NCBI RefSeq assembly: GCF_030295975.1
Contig: NZ_AP027364.1
Coordinates: forward strand, 3,782,001-3,846,000
DNA from: Thalassotalea atypica
GTDB taxonomy: Bacteria; Pseudomonadota; Gammaproteobacteria; Enterobacterales; Alteromonadaceae
Direction of reading: 5' to 3'
Length of the DNA: 64,000 bases
Part shown: piece by piece, positions 28,437-39,178 of the stretch
Layout of the letters: each line of letters opens with the position of its first letter
Numbering within the stretch: the stretch's first letter is position 1
The notes under the pieces: generated by a model
What the model was told of the DNA's origin: nothing
What the model saw: only the letters and a program-made list of their open reading frames with translations
The model's database searches: none
Position numbers and translations under genes: made by a program

Positions 28437-28832
28437 CTAAGGTGATAATGCATCGACCAACCACTCTTTTGCATCATCACCATTATCGAATATTTCAAAA
28501 TGAATGTTCGCTAAATTATAGGCTTTCGTAAACAGCTTTTTAGATATTGGCGACGATTCACAGCAAGAAAAATCCAATGCCATTGCTTTGACATTTGATT
28601 TACTAACGAACTTGCTATGTATTTCTAAACCGCCTTCTACGGCAATGGCTTGCCCTGATAGCCTGAGCAATACACCGTAGTGCTTAATATTAATATTCTT
28701 AGCGGCTTCGTTTAAAGACAGATGCAACTGTGTGAAATACTCCATATTCCATGGACCTGACGCATCTATGATCATGATATTACCTTCTATGTGAATATCA
28801 CAGCCACCATGTATGGGAAATAAGTTATCCAA
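28437..28832 (-). CDS. SpoIIAA/STAS-like protein
   Basis: This 131-residue cytoplasmic protein has no signal peptide. The order 'IHIEGNIMIIDASGPWNMEY', an amphipathic helix, 'YGVLLRLSGQAIAVEG', and 'FEIFDNGDDAKEWL' fits the beta-alpha layout of SpoIIAA-like (STAS-fold) proteins, in which 'GPWN' near the first helix and a terminal 'A.xWL' are common. Function in this family is not established; membrane or regulatory binding roles have been suggested. It is monocistronic and divergent from the RDD gene. Confidence 0.55.
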   Translation of the reverse strand: MDNLFPIHGGCDIHIEGNIMIIDASGPWNMEYFTQLHLSLNEAAKNINIKHYGVLLRLSGQAIAVEGGLEIHSKFVSKSNVKAMALDFSCCESSPISKKLFTKAYNLANIHFEIFDNGDDAKEWLVDALSP

Positions 28833-28935
28833 TATTGTACTTTCCTTGAAAACAGCAAGAAAAAGAAAAGGGCTACTGCTTAACGTTTTATATCGGCTTT
28901 GATAGACTAGCGCAAATTTTTTCGAGTATTGTTTG

Positions 28936-29445
28936 ATGTCTTCAACTGAATATAGCCAATTTCCACGGTCAGGTTTTGTGCGACGTTTTGCGTCTTGGGT
29001 TTACGATTTGCTGTTAGCCATTGCAGTGTATATGGTGGCAGGTGCCTTTGGCTTTGGCTTATTTGCTTTAGCCGCTAATACAGGGCTTGTCATCGTGAAC
29101 GATCAGCAACATCTTATCGACGTGCAACAAAACTCGTTGCTTTACAGCGCACTTATTTACACTTGGAACCTAGCCTGGGTGGCTTATTTCTTTGTTTATT
29201 TTTGGGCACGAAGTGGGCAAACATTGGGCATGAAGGCATGGCGTTTACGCTTGCAAAACCAAGACGGCAGTTTAATTAGTAAAACAACAGGCCTTAAAAG
29301 GCTGTTACCTACCGCATTCGGTTTAGGCAATTTATTAGTGATTTTTGATCGCAAAAACAAACTCAGTCTTCAGGACAGGCTAACAAGCACTGAAGTGGTT
29401 GTGTTATCGCTTGAAGCCAACAAAGGCAAACATTGGGTTAATTAA
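28936..29445 (+). CDS. RDD family membrane protein
   Basis: The 169-residue protein has the RDD signature: an R-R-F-A-S-W-V-Y-D start (residues ~14-24), three or four hydrophobic segments (~25-50, 70-95, ~130-150), and 'GQTLGMKAWRLRLQNQDG' between helices. 'LSLQDRLTSTEVV' is the conserved tail. RDD proteins are small inner-membrane proteins; some act as Na+/H+ antiporters, but no activity can be assigned here. I take ATG 28936 over the TTG just before it. It converges with lptG. Confidence 0.88.
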   Translation: MSSTEYSQFPRSGFVRRFASWVYDLLLAIAVYMVAGAFGFGLFALAANTGLVIVNDQQHLIDVQQNSLLYSALIYTWNLAWVAYFFVYFWARSGQTLGMKAWRLRLQNQDGSLISKTTGLKRLLPTAFGLGNLLVIFDRKNKLSLQDRLTSTEVVVLSLEANKGKHWVN

Positions 29446-29460
29446 TTTATCACACAGTAG

Positions 29461-29482
29461 AGGGCGTCAAGTCGCCCTTTTA
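29461..29482 (+). terminator. Terminator of the RDD gene
   Basis: AGGGCG/CGCCCT stem with a 6-nt loop followed by TTTTATT, 16 bp past the RDD stop. It overlaps the end of lptG on the other strand and may serve both genes. Confidence 0.7.
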
Positions 29483-30534
29483 TTGATGAAATACATCGCA
29501 ATAGCGATAAATATCACACTGGGCATGATTGCACCAAATATCGGTGGTAGCTGGTAAACCAAACTCAACGAGCCAAACACTTGGTTAGAGATATGAAATA
29601 ACAACCCTGTCAAAACGCCCATCATAATACGTGCGCCCATAGAAACAGAGCGTAACGGACCAAAGATAAATGAAAGTGCCATCAATAACATCACAGCAAC
29701 GGTAAAAGGCTGCGCAATTTTTCGCCAAAAAGCCAACAAATAACGGCTATTGTCCTGTTGATTGGTTTCTAGGTAATCCAAATAACTAACCAAACCCGTA
29801 ACCGATAAGGACTCAGGTTTAACCGTCACTACACCAAGTTTTTCGGGGGTAAGGCTGGACGTCCAGGCCATCTGTTCATGCTTACGTTCTTGAATTTGGT
29901 TATTAAAAATAAATGTATCTTTAACATTTTGGAGTTGCCAGGCATTATTATTGTATGTTGCACTTTCCGCAAAGAGCCAACTCTCTAACTTCAACTGTTC
30001 ATCAAAACGATAAATTTGCACCTTATTCAGCGTGCCTTGATCTTCCACTTCGGTGATATGAACAAAGTAATCTCCGTCTTTGGCCCAAACCCCATTTTTA
30101 GAAGAAATTAAACTACCACCTGAGATGGCTTGTGCCCTAACTTCTCGCGCCTTGGCTTCTCCAACAGGACCCAGCCACTCGCCAACAGCCATACTGATCA
30201 GAATCAAAATCACTGCGGTTTTCATTACCGAGCGAATAATATCAAGCTTAGACAGCCCCGCTGCTTGCATCACGACCAGTTCAGAGTTACTGGCCAGCAT
30301 GCCAATGCCAATAAGACCACCGATAAGCGCCGCCATCGGGAAAAATATTTCAACATCTCGTGGGATGTAATAAAGAATGTAAAGTGCAGCGTGTGATAAA
30401 TCATAGTCACCACGACCGACATCCCCCATTTGCTCAACAAATTTAATGATGCCAGAAACACTGACAAAAACAGCTAAGGTGATAAAAGTTGTCGAAGCAA
30501 TTATGCGACCAATGTATGCATCAATTATGCGCAT
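29467..30534 (-). CDS. lptG: LPS export ABC transporter permease LptG
   Basis: This 355-residue inner-membrane subunit works with LptF and the ATPase LptB to extract lipopolysaccharide and pass it to LptC/A. It has the family layout: three N-terminal membrane helices ('YIGRIIASTTFITLAVFVSV', '...PMAALIGGLIGIGMLASNSE'), a periplasmic beta-jellyroll (~130-260) and three C-terminal helices ('MGARIMMGVLTGLLFHISNQ'). 'SELVVMQAAGLS' is the cytoplasmic coupling region for LptB. The start overlaps the lptF stop by one base (TAATG), showing translational coupling. Confidence 0.96.
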   Translation of the reverse strand: MRIIDAYIGRIIASTTFITLAVFVSVSGIIKFVEQMGDVGRGDYDLSHAALYILYYIPRDVEIFFPMAALIGGLIGIGMLASNSELVVMQAAGLSKLDIIRSVMKTAVILILISMAVGEWLGPVGEAKAREVRAQAISGGSLISSKNGVWAKDGDYFVHITEVEDQGTLNKVQIYRFDEQLKLESWLFAESATYNNNAWQLQNVKDTFIFNNQIQERKHEQMAWTSSLTPEKLGVVTVKPESLSVTGLVSYLDYLETNQQDNSRYLLAFWRKIAQPFTVAVMLLMALSFIFGPLRSVSMGARIMMGVLTGLLFHISNQVFGSLSLVYQLPPIFGAIMPSVIFIAIAMYFINKRAT

Positions 30535-31667
30535 TATGCTGCTCCTGCTTTACGGCTGCGCTTAGGTAGCTTCGCTTTAATTTTTAAACCACTGCTGCGG
30601 TTTTTCAACAACAAGCTAATCCCTAACACCAAGGCAACGATATGCACTGGCCACAAACCGACATAAAACGGCAATGCCTTACCTTCTACGCCAGAGCGCA
30701 TCGCAGTCAATAATAAAAAATAGGCCAAGAATAGTAATAATGCAGGTAGCATCTTGGCAAACTTCCCTTGTCTTGGGTTAACAACACTTAAAGGCACCGC
30801 AACAAAGGTTAAAATCAGACAAGCAAGAGGAAAAGCCAAACGCCATTGGATAGCCGCTTGTGCATCTTCGTTTGCATCCCCGATTAAATCTTCTGTAGCA
30901 ACAGCGCTTATCTTTCTGCGCTTGTGTTCTACTTTTTGATCTTGAATTTGGATATGATATTTATCAAAGGCCACAGAGCGAAACTCACCACTTTTAATAT
31001 CACTTTGATAACGCGTGCCTTTTTCCAGCACTAGACGTTGAGAGCCTGACTCTTCCTCGACCACACGCCCTTCTTCCGCATACACTAGGCTTGAGTTAAT
31101 AACGCTTTCTGCCGTACCATTTTCATCCGGTAACTGCGCTACAAATACCTTTTCTAAGGAATTATTATCTCGATTTTTATCGTGGATAAAAACGACCGCT
31201 TTTTTGTTACCTGTTTTTTGAAAGCGCCCTGCAATCATGGCACTAATACCTGAGTCAGCCGCTATTTGTTCTTTGACTTGATATTCATATTCCGCCGCCA
31301 TGGGAGCTAAATACAAAGTAAAAATTCCGGTAAAAATCGCGGTCACAAAACTTAAAATCAAGGTAACGCGAACCACATACCATTCGCTGACTCCACAAGC
31401 GTGAAGTACAGTCATCTCACTATCAGCATATACTCTGCCATAAGCGAGTAAGACTCCAAGAAACAAACTCAATGGTAATAACATGCCAGCCAAATCAGGC
31501 ATTTTCAAACCAATGAAAATCATGACTAAGTGCCCTGGGATACCGCCTTCGGACGCATCATCCAGCACACGAACAAATTTTTGACTAATAAAAATGGTCA
31601 TTAATACAAAGAAAACAGCCAATTGTGTTTTGGCAACTTCCTTTAATAAATAACGAAATATAATCAC
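30534..31667 (-). CDS. lptF: LPS export ABC transporter permease LptF
   Basis: The 377-residue partner of LptG has the same fold: helices at ~10-35, 55-80 and 100-125, a soluble periplasmic domain, then three helices from ~275. Key strings are 'IFRYLLKEVAKTQLAVFFVL', 'DSEMTVLHACGVSE' (LptB contact) and 'FPLACLILTFVAVPLSVVNP'. The C-terminus is basic. It is the first gene of the lptF-lptG pair and divergent from pepA across 274 bp, the usual arrangement in gammaproteobacteria. Confidence 0.96.
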   Translation of the reverse strand: MIIFRYLLKEVAKTQLAVFFVLMTIFISQKFVRVLDDASEGGIPGHLVMIFIGLKMPDLAGMLLPLSLFLGVLLAYGRVYADSEMTVLHACGVSEWYVVRVTLILSFVTAIFTGIFTLYLAPMAAEYEYQVKEQIAADSGISAMIAGRFQKTGNKKAVVFIHDKNRDNNSLEKVFVAQLPDENGTAESVINSSLVYAEEGRVVEEESGSQRLVLEKGTRYQSDIKSGEFRSVAFDKYHIQIQDQKVEHKRRKISAVATEDLIGDANEDAQAAIQWRLAFPLACLILTFVAVPLSVVNPRQGKFAKMLPALLLFLAYFLLLTAMRSGVEGKALPFYVGLWPVHIVALVLGISLLLKNRSSGLKIKAKLPKRSRKAGAA

Positions 31668-31941
31668 TTAAGCCCCAGGGTTATTTTTAACAGTAAAAAC
31701 TTAGTTTTTTTCTGACATCTGCACAATTTTTAAGTAAACTTGCTATTTCTATAATAGTAATTAATCAAGTTGTGCATAGTAAACTTGATGAATGCGGCTA
31801 TAATTATAGCCCTTAGCTCTATCAAATTCATAGTAACCTTATCTGTTAATTATAGATTTTATCAAGTTAATTAACAGTTGGTCACCGATCAGAGCACTAT
31901 TAAATTGCATTTATGCACAATTAAAGTCCGTAGGAGAGCTC

Positions 31942-33450
31942 ATGGAGTTCAGTGTAAAAAGTGGCAGTCCAGAAAAGCAACGCAGTGCATGTATCGTTGT
32001 AGGTGTTTTCGAACCTCGTCGTTTATCGTCAATTGCCGAGCAGCTGGATGAAATTAGCGAAGGTTACATCAGTAACTTACTTCGCCGTGGTGATTTAGAA
32101 GGAAAGTCGGGGCAGATGTTATTGCTACATCATGTGCCAAACATTCTCAGTGAACGCGTTTTACTTGTTGGTTGCGGCAAAGAGCGAGAATTAGACGAGC
32201 GCCAATACCGTCAAATCATCAGCAAAACAATTAACACCTTAAATGAAACTGGTTCAATGGAAGCCGTGTGTTTCTTATCTGAGTTACATGTAAAAGGTCG
32301 TGATACATATTGGAAAGTGCGTCAAGCAGTAGAAGCAACTCAAGATTGTCTATACAGCTTCAATAGTTTGAAAACCCGTAAAGAAGAGCCTCGCCGCCCT
32401 TTACGTAAAATTGTATTTAATGTCCCAACTCGTCGTGAATTACCTATTGGAGAACGCGCTATTGCCCACGGTTTAGCAGTTTCTGAAGGTATCACTACCT
32501 GTAAAAATGTGGCGAATATGCCACCAAATATTTGTAACCCTGCCTACTTGGCTGAACAAGCTAAAATTCTTGAAAATGATTACGAAACCATCACCACTGA
32601 AATCATTGGCGAGAAGGAAATGGAAGAGTTGGGTATGGGATCATACCTAGCTGTTGGCCGCGGTTCAGTTAATGAATCTTTGATGAGCGTTATGAAGTAC
32701 AACGGTGTAAAAGATGACTCAGCACCTATAGTGATTATTGGTAAAGGTCTTACATTCGATTCAGGTGGTATTTCACTTAAACCCGGTGAAGCGATGGACG
32801 AAATGAAATATGACATGGGTGGTGCCGCCAGTGTTTTGGGTGCAATGCATTCATTGGCAGAGCTAAACTTACCAATCAATGTCATCTGTGTATTAGCGGG
32901 CTGTGAAAATATGCCTGATGCTAATGCATATCGCCCAGGCGATATCTTGACCACGATGTCAGGTCAAACCGTAGAAGTCCTTAATACTGACGCAGAAGGT
33001 CGTTTGGTACTTTGTGACGCCCTTACCTACGTTGAACGTTTTGATCCAGAAGCCGTCATTGATGTTGCAACATTAACAGGTGCGTGCGTTGTAGCATTAG
33101 GTAAGCACGCTTCGGGCTTATTAAGTACGCATAACCCACTAGCACATGAACTTCTTAATGCCTCAGAACAAAGTGGTGATAGAGCGTGGCGTTTACCTAT
33201 TTGGGATGAGTACCACGAACAACTTGAAAGTCCGTTTGCTGATTTTACAAACCTAGGTGGCCGTGCGGCGGGCACTATTACTGCAGCAGCGTTCCTGTCT
33301 AAATTTACCAAAAAATACCATTGGGCTCATTTAGATATTGCAGGTACAGCGTGGCGCAGTGGCGGCAAAGATAAAGGCTCTACAGGTCGTCCGGTAAGCA
33401 TGCTAACGCAGTTTTTACTGAACCGCGCTGGCGCTGAGCAAGGCGAATAA
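31942..33450 (+). CDS. pepA: Leucyl aminopeptidase PepA (M17)
   Basis: This 502-residue dinuclear-metal peptidase removes N-terminal residues from peptides in the cytoplasm. In E. coli it also binds DNA for Xer recombination and pyrimidine control. The N-terminal macro-like domain is ~1-170. The catalytic domain has '[20 protein letters not shown]' (Lys and Asp ligands), 'YDMGGAA' and the family signature '[10 protein letters not shown]' (Asp/Glu metal ligands, Arg). The start ATG 31942 follows TAGGAGAGCTC. holC follows after 5 bp. Confidence 0.97.
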   Translation: MEFSVKSGSPEKQRSACIVVGVFEPRRLSSIAEQLDEISEGYISNLLRRGDLEGKSGQMLLLHHVPNILSERVLLVGCGKERELDERQYRQIISKTINTLNETGSMEAVCFLSELHVKGRDTYWKVRQAVEATQDCLYSFNSLKTRKEEPRRPLRKIVFNVPTRRELPIGERAIAHGLAVSEGITTCKNVANMPPNICNPAYLAEQAKILENDYETITTEIIGEKEMEELGMGSYLAVGRGSVNESLMSVMKYNGVKDDSAPIVIIGKGLTFDSGGISLKPGEAMDEMKYDMGGAASVLGAMHSLAELNLPINVICVLAGCENMPDANAYRPGDILTTMSGQTVEVLNTDAEGRLVLCDALTYVERFDPEAVIDVATLTGACVVALGKHASGLLSTHNPLAHELLNASEQSGDRAWRLPIWDEYHEQLESPFADFTNLGGRAAGTITAAAFLSKFTKKYHWAHLDIAGTAWRSGGKDKGSTGRPVSMLTQFLLNRAGAEQGE

Positions 33451-33455
33451 GCAAG

Positions 33456-33932
33456 ATGCAATCAGCGGCAAACATACAGGCAATTTTTCATATAATGCCA
33501 GAAGGCAGCAGTGATAGTTCACACCTACACTACGCCTGTATGCAAGCTGCGCAGTATTACCGACAAAACCAACGCGTCTTTATTTATGTTAGTAGCCAAG
33601 AACAAGCTCATGAAATTGATGAATTGTTATGGGCTTTTGACGCTGACAGCTTTGTGCCTCACAATTTAGTAGGTGAAGGCCCAAAGCAAGGCGCGATGGT
33701 AGAGATTGGTTGGCAAGCACCGAAAGGCCGTCGACCCATTCTCATTAATTTAACCAACACAGTACCTAATTTTGTTGGACAATTTTCACATTTTGTAGAC
33801 TTTGTGCCAAACAATGAAGCAGAAAAAATGCAGGCACGCGCCCGCTGGACAGCTTGTAAGCAATGGGGGTTTAATCCCACTGGCCTAAAAATTGACAGCA
33901 CTCAATTATCTACTTTATCAACCACTAGTTAA
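33456..33932 (+). CDS. holC: DNA polymerase III chi subunit HolC
   Basis: The 158-residue protein links the clamp loader to SSB by binding the SSB C-terminus. Typical features are '[20 protein letters not shown]', '[20 protein letters not shown]' and '[13 protein letters not shown]'. Length is normal for the family. It lies in the pepA-holC-valS order widespread in gammaproteobacteria, with 11 bp to valS, so the three are cotranscribed. Confidence 0.95.
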   Translation: MQSAANIQAIFHIMPEGSSDSSHLHYACMQAAQYYRQNQRVFIYVSSQEQAHEIDELLWAFDADSFVPHNLVGEGPKQGAMVEIGWQAPKGRRPILINLTNTVPNFVGQFSHFVDFVPNNEAEKMQARARWTACKQWGFNPTGLKIDSTQLSTLSTTS

Positions 33933-33943
33933 GTAACACTCCG

Positions 33944-36799
33944 ATGGAAAAAACATTTAACCCCTCTGACATAGAACAGACGCTGTATAACAGCTGGGAA
34001 GAAAAAGGCTATTTTAGCCCAACAGGCGATGGCGACGGCTACTGTATTGCTATTCCGCCACCTAATGTCACTGGCAGTCTTCATATGGGACATGCCTTCC
34101 AACAAACAATCATGGATACCTTGATTCGTTACCAACGCATGCAAGGTAAAAAGACCTTGTGGCAATCAGGAACCGATCACGCAGGTATCGCCACACAAAT
34201 GGTGGTTGAGCGTAAAATTGGAGCAGAAGAAGATAAAACACGCCATGATTACGGACGTGATGCGTTTATTGACAAGATTTGGGAATGGAAAGCAGAGTCA
34301 GGCGGCAATATTGGCCAGCAAATGCGACGCTTGGGTAATTCTATTGATTGGTCTCGTGAACGCTTCACCATGGATGATGGCTTAAGTAACGCCGTTCAAG
34401 AAGTATTCGTTCGACTGTTTAAAGAAGATTTAATCTATCGCGGTAAACGTCTAGTTAACTGGGACCCGAAATTGCATACCGCAATTTCAGATTTAGAAGT
34501 TGAGAATAAAGACAAAAAAGGCCACATGTGGCAATTACGCTACCCACTGGCTAACGGTGCAAAAACAGCTGACGGTCAAGATCACTTAGTTGTAGCGACA
34601 ACACGACCTGAAACCATGTTAGGTGATACAGGCGTAGCCGTTAATCCAAATGATGAGCGCTATAAAGACCTTATCGGTCAGCACGTGTTATTGCCCTTAG
34701 TAAACCGTCTTATTCCAATCGTTGGTGATGAACATGCCGACATGGAAAAAGGCACGGGTTGTGTAAAAATCACACCGGCACATGATTTCAATGATAATGA
34801 AGTCGGTAAGCGTTGCGGTTTGTCGATGATCAACATCTTTGATAAAGATGCTGCGATTTTAAAACAGGCACAAGTATTTGACACTAAAGGTGAAGAATCT
34901 CAAGAGTTCGATCCGTCATTACCGGAGGAGTTTGTTGGCCTAGATCGCTTTGCCGCACGCAAAGCTATTGTTGCTAAGTTCGACGAACTTGGTTTGCTTG
35001 AAAGCATAAAGGATCACGATTTAGTGGCGCCCTACGGTGACCGCTCTGGTGTAATTATTGAGCCTTTATTAACTGATCAATGGTACGTTAGAGTTGAAAA
35101 ACTTGCCCAACCAGCTATTGAGGCTGTTGAAAACGGTGATATTGAATTTGTGCCTAAACAGTACGAAAACATGTATTTTGCATGGATGCGTGATATTCAA
35201 GACTGGTGTATCTCTCGTCAATTGTGGTGGGGTCATCGCATCCCTGCTTGGTATGACAATGAAGGCAACGTCTATGTTGGTCGTGACGAAGCGGAAGTAC
35301 GCAGCGAAAATAAATTGTCTGATTCAATTGAATTACGTCAAGACAACGATGTACTTGATACTTGGTTCTCGTCTGCATTATGGACATTTTCTACCTTAGG
35401 TTGGCCAGAGAAGACGCCTGAGCTGAAAGATTTCCATGCAACAGACGTTTTGGTGACGGGTTTCGACATCATTTTCTTCTGGGTTGCTCGCATGATCATG
35501 ATGACCATGCACTTCGTCAAAGATGAAAACGGCAAACCACAAGTACCGTTTAAACAGGTATACGTTACCGGTCTTATTCGTGATGAAAGCGGCGATAAAA
35601 TGTCCAAATCTAAGGGAAATGTTATTGATCCGTTGGATATGATTGATGGCATATCGCTAGATGACTTACTTGAAAAGCGTACTGGTAACATGATGCAACC
35701 AAAGCTTGCAGCCAAAATAGCCAAAGCAACCAAGAAAGAGTTTCCTGATGGCATTGAAGCCCACGGTACTGACGCCCTTAGATTCACCTTAAGTGCCCTT
35801 GCTTCTACAGGTCGTGACGTTAATTGGGATATGAAGCGTCTTGATGGCTATCGTAACTTCTGTAACAAGCTGTGGAACGCTAGTCGTTATGTGTTGATGA
35901 ACACCGAAGAAGCTGATTGCGGAAAAAACGGCAGCGAAATGACACTGTCATTGGCTGATCGCTGGATCATCGCTCAATTTGAAGAAACGGTTAAGACAGT
36001 TCATGAAACGTTTGCCAGCTATCGTTTTGACCTAGCATCACAGGCACTTTACGAATTTACCTGGAATCAATTTTGTGATTGGTATTTGGAATTGACTAAG
36101 CCAGTATTGTTTAAGGGTAATGAGGCAGAGCAACGCGGAACCCGTCATACCTTGGTTAATGTGTTAGAAGGTTTATTGCGCTTGATGCATCCAATCATGC
36201 CGTATATCACCGAAACTATATGGCAGCGTGTTGTACCGCTAACGAGTTTTAAGCCGGCAGGTGACAGCATTATGCTGCAAAGCTATCCACAATACGATGA
36301 GCGTAAAGTGGATAAAGAAGCACAAAGCGATTTGGAGTGGGTGAAAGCGTTTATTGTTGCAATCCGCAATATCCGCGGAGAAATGGACATTGCGCCGAGC
36401 AAACCACTCCCTGTATTACTTAAGAACGTCAATTTAGAAGATCAACGCCGCTTAGACGAGAATACGCAGTTCATTAGTGCTCTTGCCAAGCTTGAGTCCA
36501 TTCAAGTTCTTAGTGAACAGGAAGAAGGTCCTGCTTCGGCATCTGCGGTGATCGGCAACTTGACCGTTTTAATCCCAATGGCGGGTCTTATTGATAAGGA
36601 TGCGGAGATTGCGCGTCTGAGTAAGGCCATTGATAAGTTAACGCAAGATGTTAAGCGCACGCAAGGCAAGCTAAGTAACGAAAGTTTTGTCAGTAAAGCA
36701 CCAGCAGCAGTTATTGAAAAAGAAAAAGCTAAGCTTAGTGACGCAGAATCACGGTTAGAAAAAATGGTTGAGCAAAAAGTACAAATTGAAGCATTATAA
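33944..36799 (+). CDS. valS: Valyl-tRNA synthetase
   Basis: This 951-residue class Ia enzyme charges tRNA-Val. The HIGH-type motif is in '[15 protein letters not shown]' (~44-58), and KMSKS is in '[14 protein letters not shown]' (~550). The CP1 editing domain lies between (~200-340, '[18 protein letters not shown]'). The anticodon-binding helical domain follows, with a C-terminal coiled coil (~885-950, heptads in '[18 protein letters not shown]'). Length matches E. coli ValS. The terminator 24 bp downstream ends the pepA-holC-valS operon. Confidence 0.98.
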   Translation: MEKTFNPSDIEQTLYNSWEEKGYFSPTGDGDGYCIAIPPPNVTGSLHMGHAFQQTIMDTLIRYQRMQGKKTLWQSGTDHAGIATQMVVERKIGAEEDKTRHDYGRDAFIDKIWEWKAESGGNIGQQMRRLGNSIDWSRERFTMDDGLSNAVQEVFVRLFKEDLIYRGKRLVNWDPKLHTAISDLEVENKDKKGHMWQLRYPLANGAKTADGQDHLVVATTRPETMLGDTGVAVNPNDERYKDLIGQHVLLPLVNRLIPIVGDEHADMEKGTGCVKITPAHDFNDNEVGKRCGLSMINIFDKDAAILKQAQVFDTKGEESQEFDPSLPEEFVGLDRFAARKAIVAKFDELGLLESIKDHDLVAPYGDRSGVIIEPLLTDQWYVRVEKLAQPAIEAVENGDIEFVPKQYENMYFAWMRDIQDWCISRQLWWGHRIPAWYDNEGNVYVGRDEAEVRSENKLSDSIELRQDNDVLDTWFSSALWTFSTLGWPEKTPELKDFHATDVLVTGFDIIFFWVARMIMMTMHFVKDENGKPQVPFKQVYVTGLIRDESGDKMSKSKGNVIDPLDMIDGISLDDLLEKRTGNMMQPKLAAKIAKATKKEFPDGIEAHGTDALRFTLSALASTGRDVNWDMKRLDGYRNFCNKLWNASRYVLMNTEEADCGKNGSEMTLSLADRWIIAQFEETVKTVHETFASYRFDLASQALYEFTWNQFCDWYLELTKPVLFKGNEAEQRGTRHTLVNVLEGLLRLMHPIMPYITETIWQRVVPLTSFKPAGDSIMLQSYPQYDERKVDKEAQSDLEWVKAFIVAIRNIRGEMDIAPSKPLPVLLKNVNLEDQRRLDENTQFISALAKLESIQVLSEQEEGPASASAVIGNLTVLIPMAGLIDKDAEIARLSKAIDKLTQDVKRTQGKLSNESFVSKAPAAVIEKEKAKLSDAESRLEKMVEQKVQIEAL

Positions 36800-36822
36800 T
36801 TTGTCTATTTTTTGAACGCATT

Positions 36823-36855
36823 AAAAGCCCGTCATCCTTTATATGACGGGCTTTT
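36823..36855 (+). terminator. Rho-independent terminator of valS operon
   Basis: A perfect 13-bp stem, AAAAGCCCGTCAT with ATGACGGGCTTTT, has a 7-nt loop and its T-run within the stem. It is symmetrical, so it could act both ways. Confidence 0.88.
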
Positions 36856-36939
36856 AATTACCTGTCATATATTTATCATAAAAACTTTCTAATTTTTTAG
36901 AGAAAAATAGAAATCACTATGTTAGACTATGTCCGCGTT

Positions 36940-37115
36940 GAGTTTTTGCGTTTCGGATGAAGGTTTAAATTGACTACCTGAAGTTTAGTTGGTTCACCTG
37001 ACGCGCTAGTGTTATTGGATACCTTCCTCTGTCTGTACTTTTGGGTAGAGGGCATTTACTCCGTGAACGGCTAATTATAGCCACTTTTTTTTATTAATGA
37101 CTCCGGAGAAATGGT
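36940..37115 (+). promoter_or_regulatory. Long leader region of cold-shock gene
   Basis: About 160-180 bp separate plausible promoter sequence near 36900-36970 from the cold-shock ATG. CspA-type genes carry long structured leaders that regulate translation by temperature, and the length and lack of any frame here fit that. CCGGAGAAATGGT forms a good ribosome site. No exact cold-box match was established. Confidence 0.4.
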
Positions 37116-37325
37116 ATGTCAGAGCAAGTAACTGGTAAAGTAAAATTTTTTAACGAAAGCAAAGGTTTTGGTTTCATCGAGCAAGAAAACGGCCCAGACG
37201 TTTTCGTTCATTTCAGCGCTATCACAGGTTCAGGTTTCCGTACTTTAACTGACGGTCAAGCTGTAACTTTCAACGTTAAACAAGGTCAAAAAGGCCCAGA
37301 AGCTGAAAACGTAATCGCTTCTTAA
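37116..37325 (+). CDS. Cold-shock protein, CspA family
   Basis: A 69-residue single cold-shock domain protein binds single-stranded RNA/DNA and melts RNA structure. RNP1 'KGFGFI' and RNP2 'VFVHF' are both intact within '[16 protein letters not shown]' and 'DVFVHFSAI'. Length is typical. Which csp paralog (cspA, C, E) cannot be settled by sequence alone. It is monocistronic, between the valS terminator and its own terminator. Confidence 0.96.
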   Translation: MSEQVTGKVKFFNESKGFGFIEQENGPDVFVHFSAITGSGFRTLTDGQAVTFNVKQGQKGPEAENVIAS

Positions 37326-37349
37326 TTTAACGCTTTAAAGATTCTAAAG

Positions 37350-37373
37350 AGCAGCCTAATAGCTGCTTTTTTT
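37350..37373 (+). terminator. Terminator of cold-shock gene
   Basis: AGCAGC/GCTGCT stem with a 6-nt loop followed by TTTTTTT, 25 bp past the stop. Confidence 0.85.
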
Positions 37374-37473
37374 ATGCCTGAAATTCAAGTAAACCTTACG
37401 CGTACGCTCCGCAAATTCTAATTAGGCTGTGAGCCTAGTTAACCATCAAGTTGTACATCCAGATAACTACACG

Positions 37474-38490
37474 CTAATCTATTACGCGCTGAACAAGCCC
37501 ACTGATAGCCTCTATATGGTCATCTCTTGAGTTAAGTGCAGGAATATAACGATAGCTCTCTCCACCTGCCTCAATGAATATTTCACGATTTTCGGACTCT
37601 AGTTCTTCCAAAGTTTCTAAACAGTCAGCACTAAACGCAGGACTAATAATTGCGACGTCCTTCACGCCCTGTTCGGGCAATGATGCTAAGGTTGCGTCTG
37701 TATATGGCTTCAACCATTCAGCCTTACCAAAACGCGATTGAAAAGTCATGACATAGTCTTCGTCAGCTAATCCTAATTGCTCTATTACAAGTCGTGTTGT
37801 CTTAACGCAAAAACAATAATACGGGTCGCCTTGGCTGTGAAATAATTTCGGCATGCCATGATAAGAAAAAACTAACTTTTTTGGTTGACCAAATTCAGCA
37901 AAGTGTTCGCTGATGCTATTAACCAGAGCTTTGATATACATAGCATCGTCATGATAGCTACTGAGGAAATGTAAACTAGGTATCCAACGCCAAGTCTTTA
38001 ACTCATCAGTTATCGCATCAAATGTTGAGCCTGTAGTCGGTCCTGCATATTGGGGATAGAGTGGCAATACGATAATATTGTTGACACCTTGCTGTTGAAA
38101 GTTTTTCAATGCCTTCGCAATAGATGGCTCACCATAACGCATGGCTAAATCAACGATCACAGTATCACCATACTTACTTGTAATTTTCTTTCGTACCTTT
38201 TCCGTTTGTTGCTCACTGATGGCCAATAAAGGGGAGCCTTGATCCGTCCATATGCTTTGATACAACTTCGCTGACTTCGCTGGTCTAATTCGCAAAATAA
38301 TGCCATGAAGAATTATCATCCAAATAAAACGAGGGATTTCGACCACACGAGGATCAGATAAAAACTCCCGTAAATAGGTCCGTAAAGCGCCGGCGGTTGG
38401 CTCAGATGGGGTACCTAAATTGGTGAGCAATACCCCAGTTTTAGCCTTGGAATTATGAACAGATTGGTCAATACCGTTAAAGCGAGACAT
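37474..38490 (-). CDS. hemH: Ferrochelatase
   Basis: This 338-residue enzyme inserts Fe2+ into protoporphyrin IX, the last step of heme synthesis. Visible motifs are 'GVLLTNLGTPSEPT' at the N-terminus, 'VLPLYPQYAGPTTGS', 'FSYHGMP' (catalytic His region) and 'ISPAFSADCLETLEELESEN' (conserved Glu). Length fits bacterial HemH. It lies downstream of a glutathione peroxidase gene with 23 bp between, so they are probably cotranscribed. The proximity to the ccm heme-handling locus is suggestive. Confidence 0.96.
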   Translation of the reverse strand: MSRFNGIDQSVHNSKAKTGVLLTNLGTPSEPTAGALRTYLREFLSDPRVVEIPRFIWMIILHGIILRIRPAKSAKLYQSIWTDQGSPLLAISEQQTEKVRKKITSKYGDTVIVDLAMRYGEPSIAKALKNFQQQGVNNIIVLPLYPQYAGPTTGSTFDAITDELKTWRWIPSLHFLSSYHDDAMYIKALVNSISEHFAEFGQPKKLVFSYHGMPKLFHSQGDPYYCFCVKTTRLVIEQLGLADEDYVMTFQSRFGKAEWLKPYTDATLASLPEQGVKDVAIISPAFSADCLETLEELESENREIFIEAGGESYRYIPALNSRDDHIEAISGLVQRVID

Positions 38491-38513
38491 ACTAAATGAT
38501 CAGTCCTTATTCT

Positions 38514-39092
38514 TTATAAAACGGCTTCAATAGCCTGGATAAATTCTTTGTCTTCGGGTTTCATTTTGCTATTAAAGTGTTTCACTGTCTTCTTATCTCG
38601 ACTAACAACATACTTATAGAAATTCCACTTAGGGGAGGTAGTTTTGTCACCCAAATGTTTAAATACTGGGTTAACATCCGATCCACGAACAGCAGATGTT
38701 TGTAACATAGTAAACGTCACACCATAATTGACAAAACACACTTTGGCGGTTTCTTTTTCTTCGTCCTCTTCTTGGAAAAAATCATCCGAAGGAAAACCGA
38801 TAACCACCAAGCCACTGTCTTTATATTTTTTGTGAATGGCCTCTAAAGATTTAAATTGCGGTGTAAAGCCACAGTTAGAAGCCGTATTTACCACCAATAT
38901 TGCTTTCCCTTGCGTTAATTCACAAAGGTTTACCGACTCTTTCGAGTGTAACTTGCGCATTTCGGTGTTCAAAAACGCAGGACAAGCAGCTTCTGCTTTG
39001 TTGATAGTTTGGCTGATTATTTCACCTGAATGAGCATAGGCATTTAACGAAAGTCCAAAAAATAAAAAGCCCAATATCTTGAATTTATTCAC
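38514..39092 (-). CDS. Exported glutathione peroxidase-family protein
   Basis: The 192-residue protein has a signal peptide (ends NAYAHS) and the thioredoxin-fold peroxidase motif 'VVNTASNCGFTPQF' with a peroxidatic Cys in place of selenocysteine. The Trp/Asn pair of the active site is in 'SPKWNFYKYVV'. The usual second motif, with a catalytic Gln, reads 'GFPSDDFFQEED' here, so the Gln of an 'NQF' version is missing, as in the variant 'FPSNDF' subgroup. It would reduce peroxides in the periplasm, probably using thioredoxin-like donors rather than glutathione. It is upstream of hemH in the same direction. Confidence 0.88.
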   Translation of the reverse strand: MNKFKILGFLFFGLSLNAYAHSGEIISQTINKAEAACPAFLNTEMRKLHSKESVNLCELTQGKAILVVNTASNCGFTPQFKSLEAIHKKYKDSGLVVIGFPSDDFFQEEDEEKETAKVCFVNYGVTFTMLQTSAVRGSDVNPVFKHLGDKTTSPKWNFYKYVVSRDKKTVKHFNSKMKPEDKEFIQAIEAVL

Positions 39093-39130
39093 TCGTAATC
39101 CTTTAATTCCCTTAATTTAAAATCGACAAA

Positions 39131-39157
39131 GCCAGTGTGATGAGCACTGGCGTTTTT
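39131..39157. terminator. Hairpin between ccmI and glutathione peroxidase gene
   Basis: GCCAGTG/CACTGGC stem with a 7-nt loop. The T-run (GTTTTTA) is on the plus strand; on the minus strand, the direction of ccmI, it is weak (TTTGT). Confidence 0.5.
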
Positions 39158-39178
39158 ATTCACTATTTTATCAAACCA

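Noticed and set aside
35338..35787. 149-codon minus-strand frame opposite valS
   Set aside because: Complete overlap with the conserved KMSKS region of valS; no independent coding evidence.
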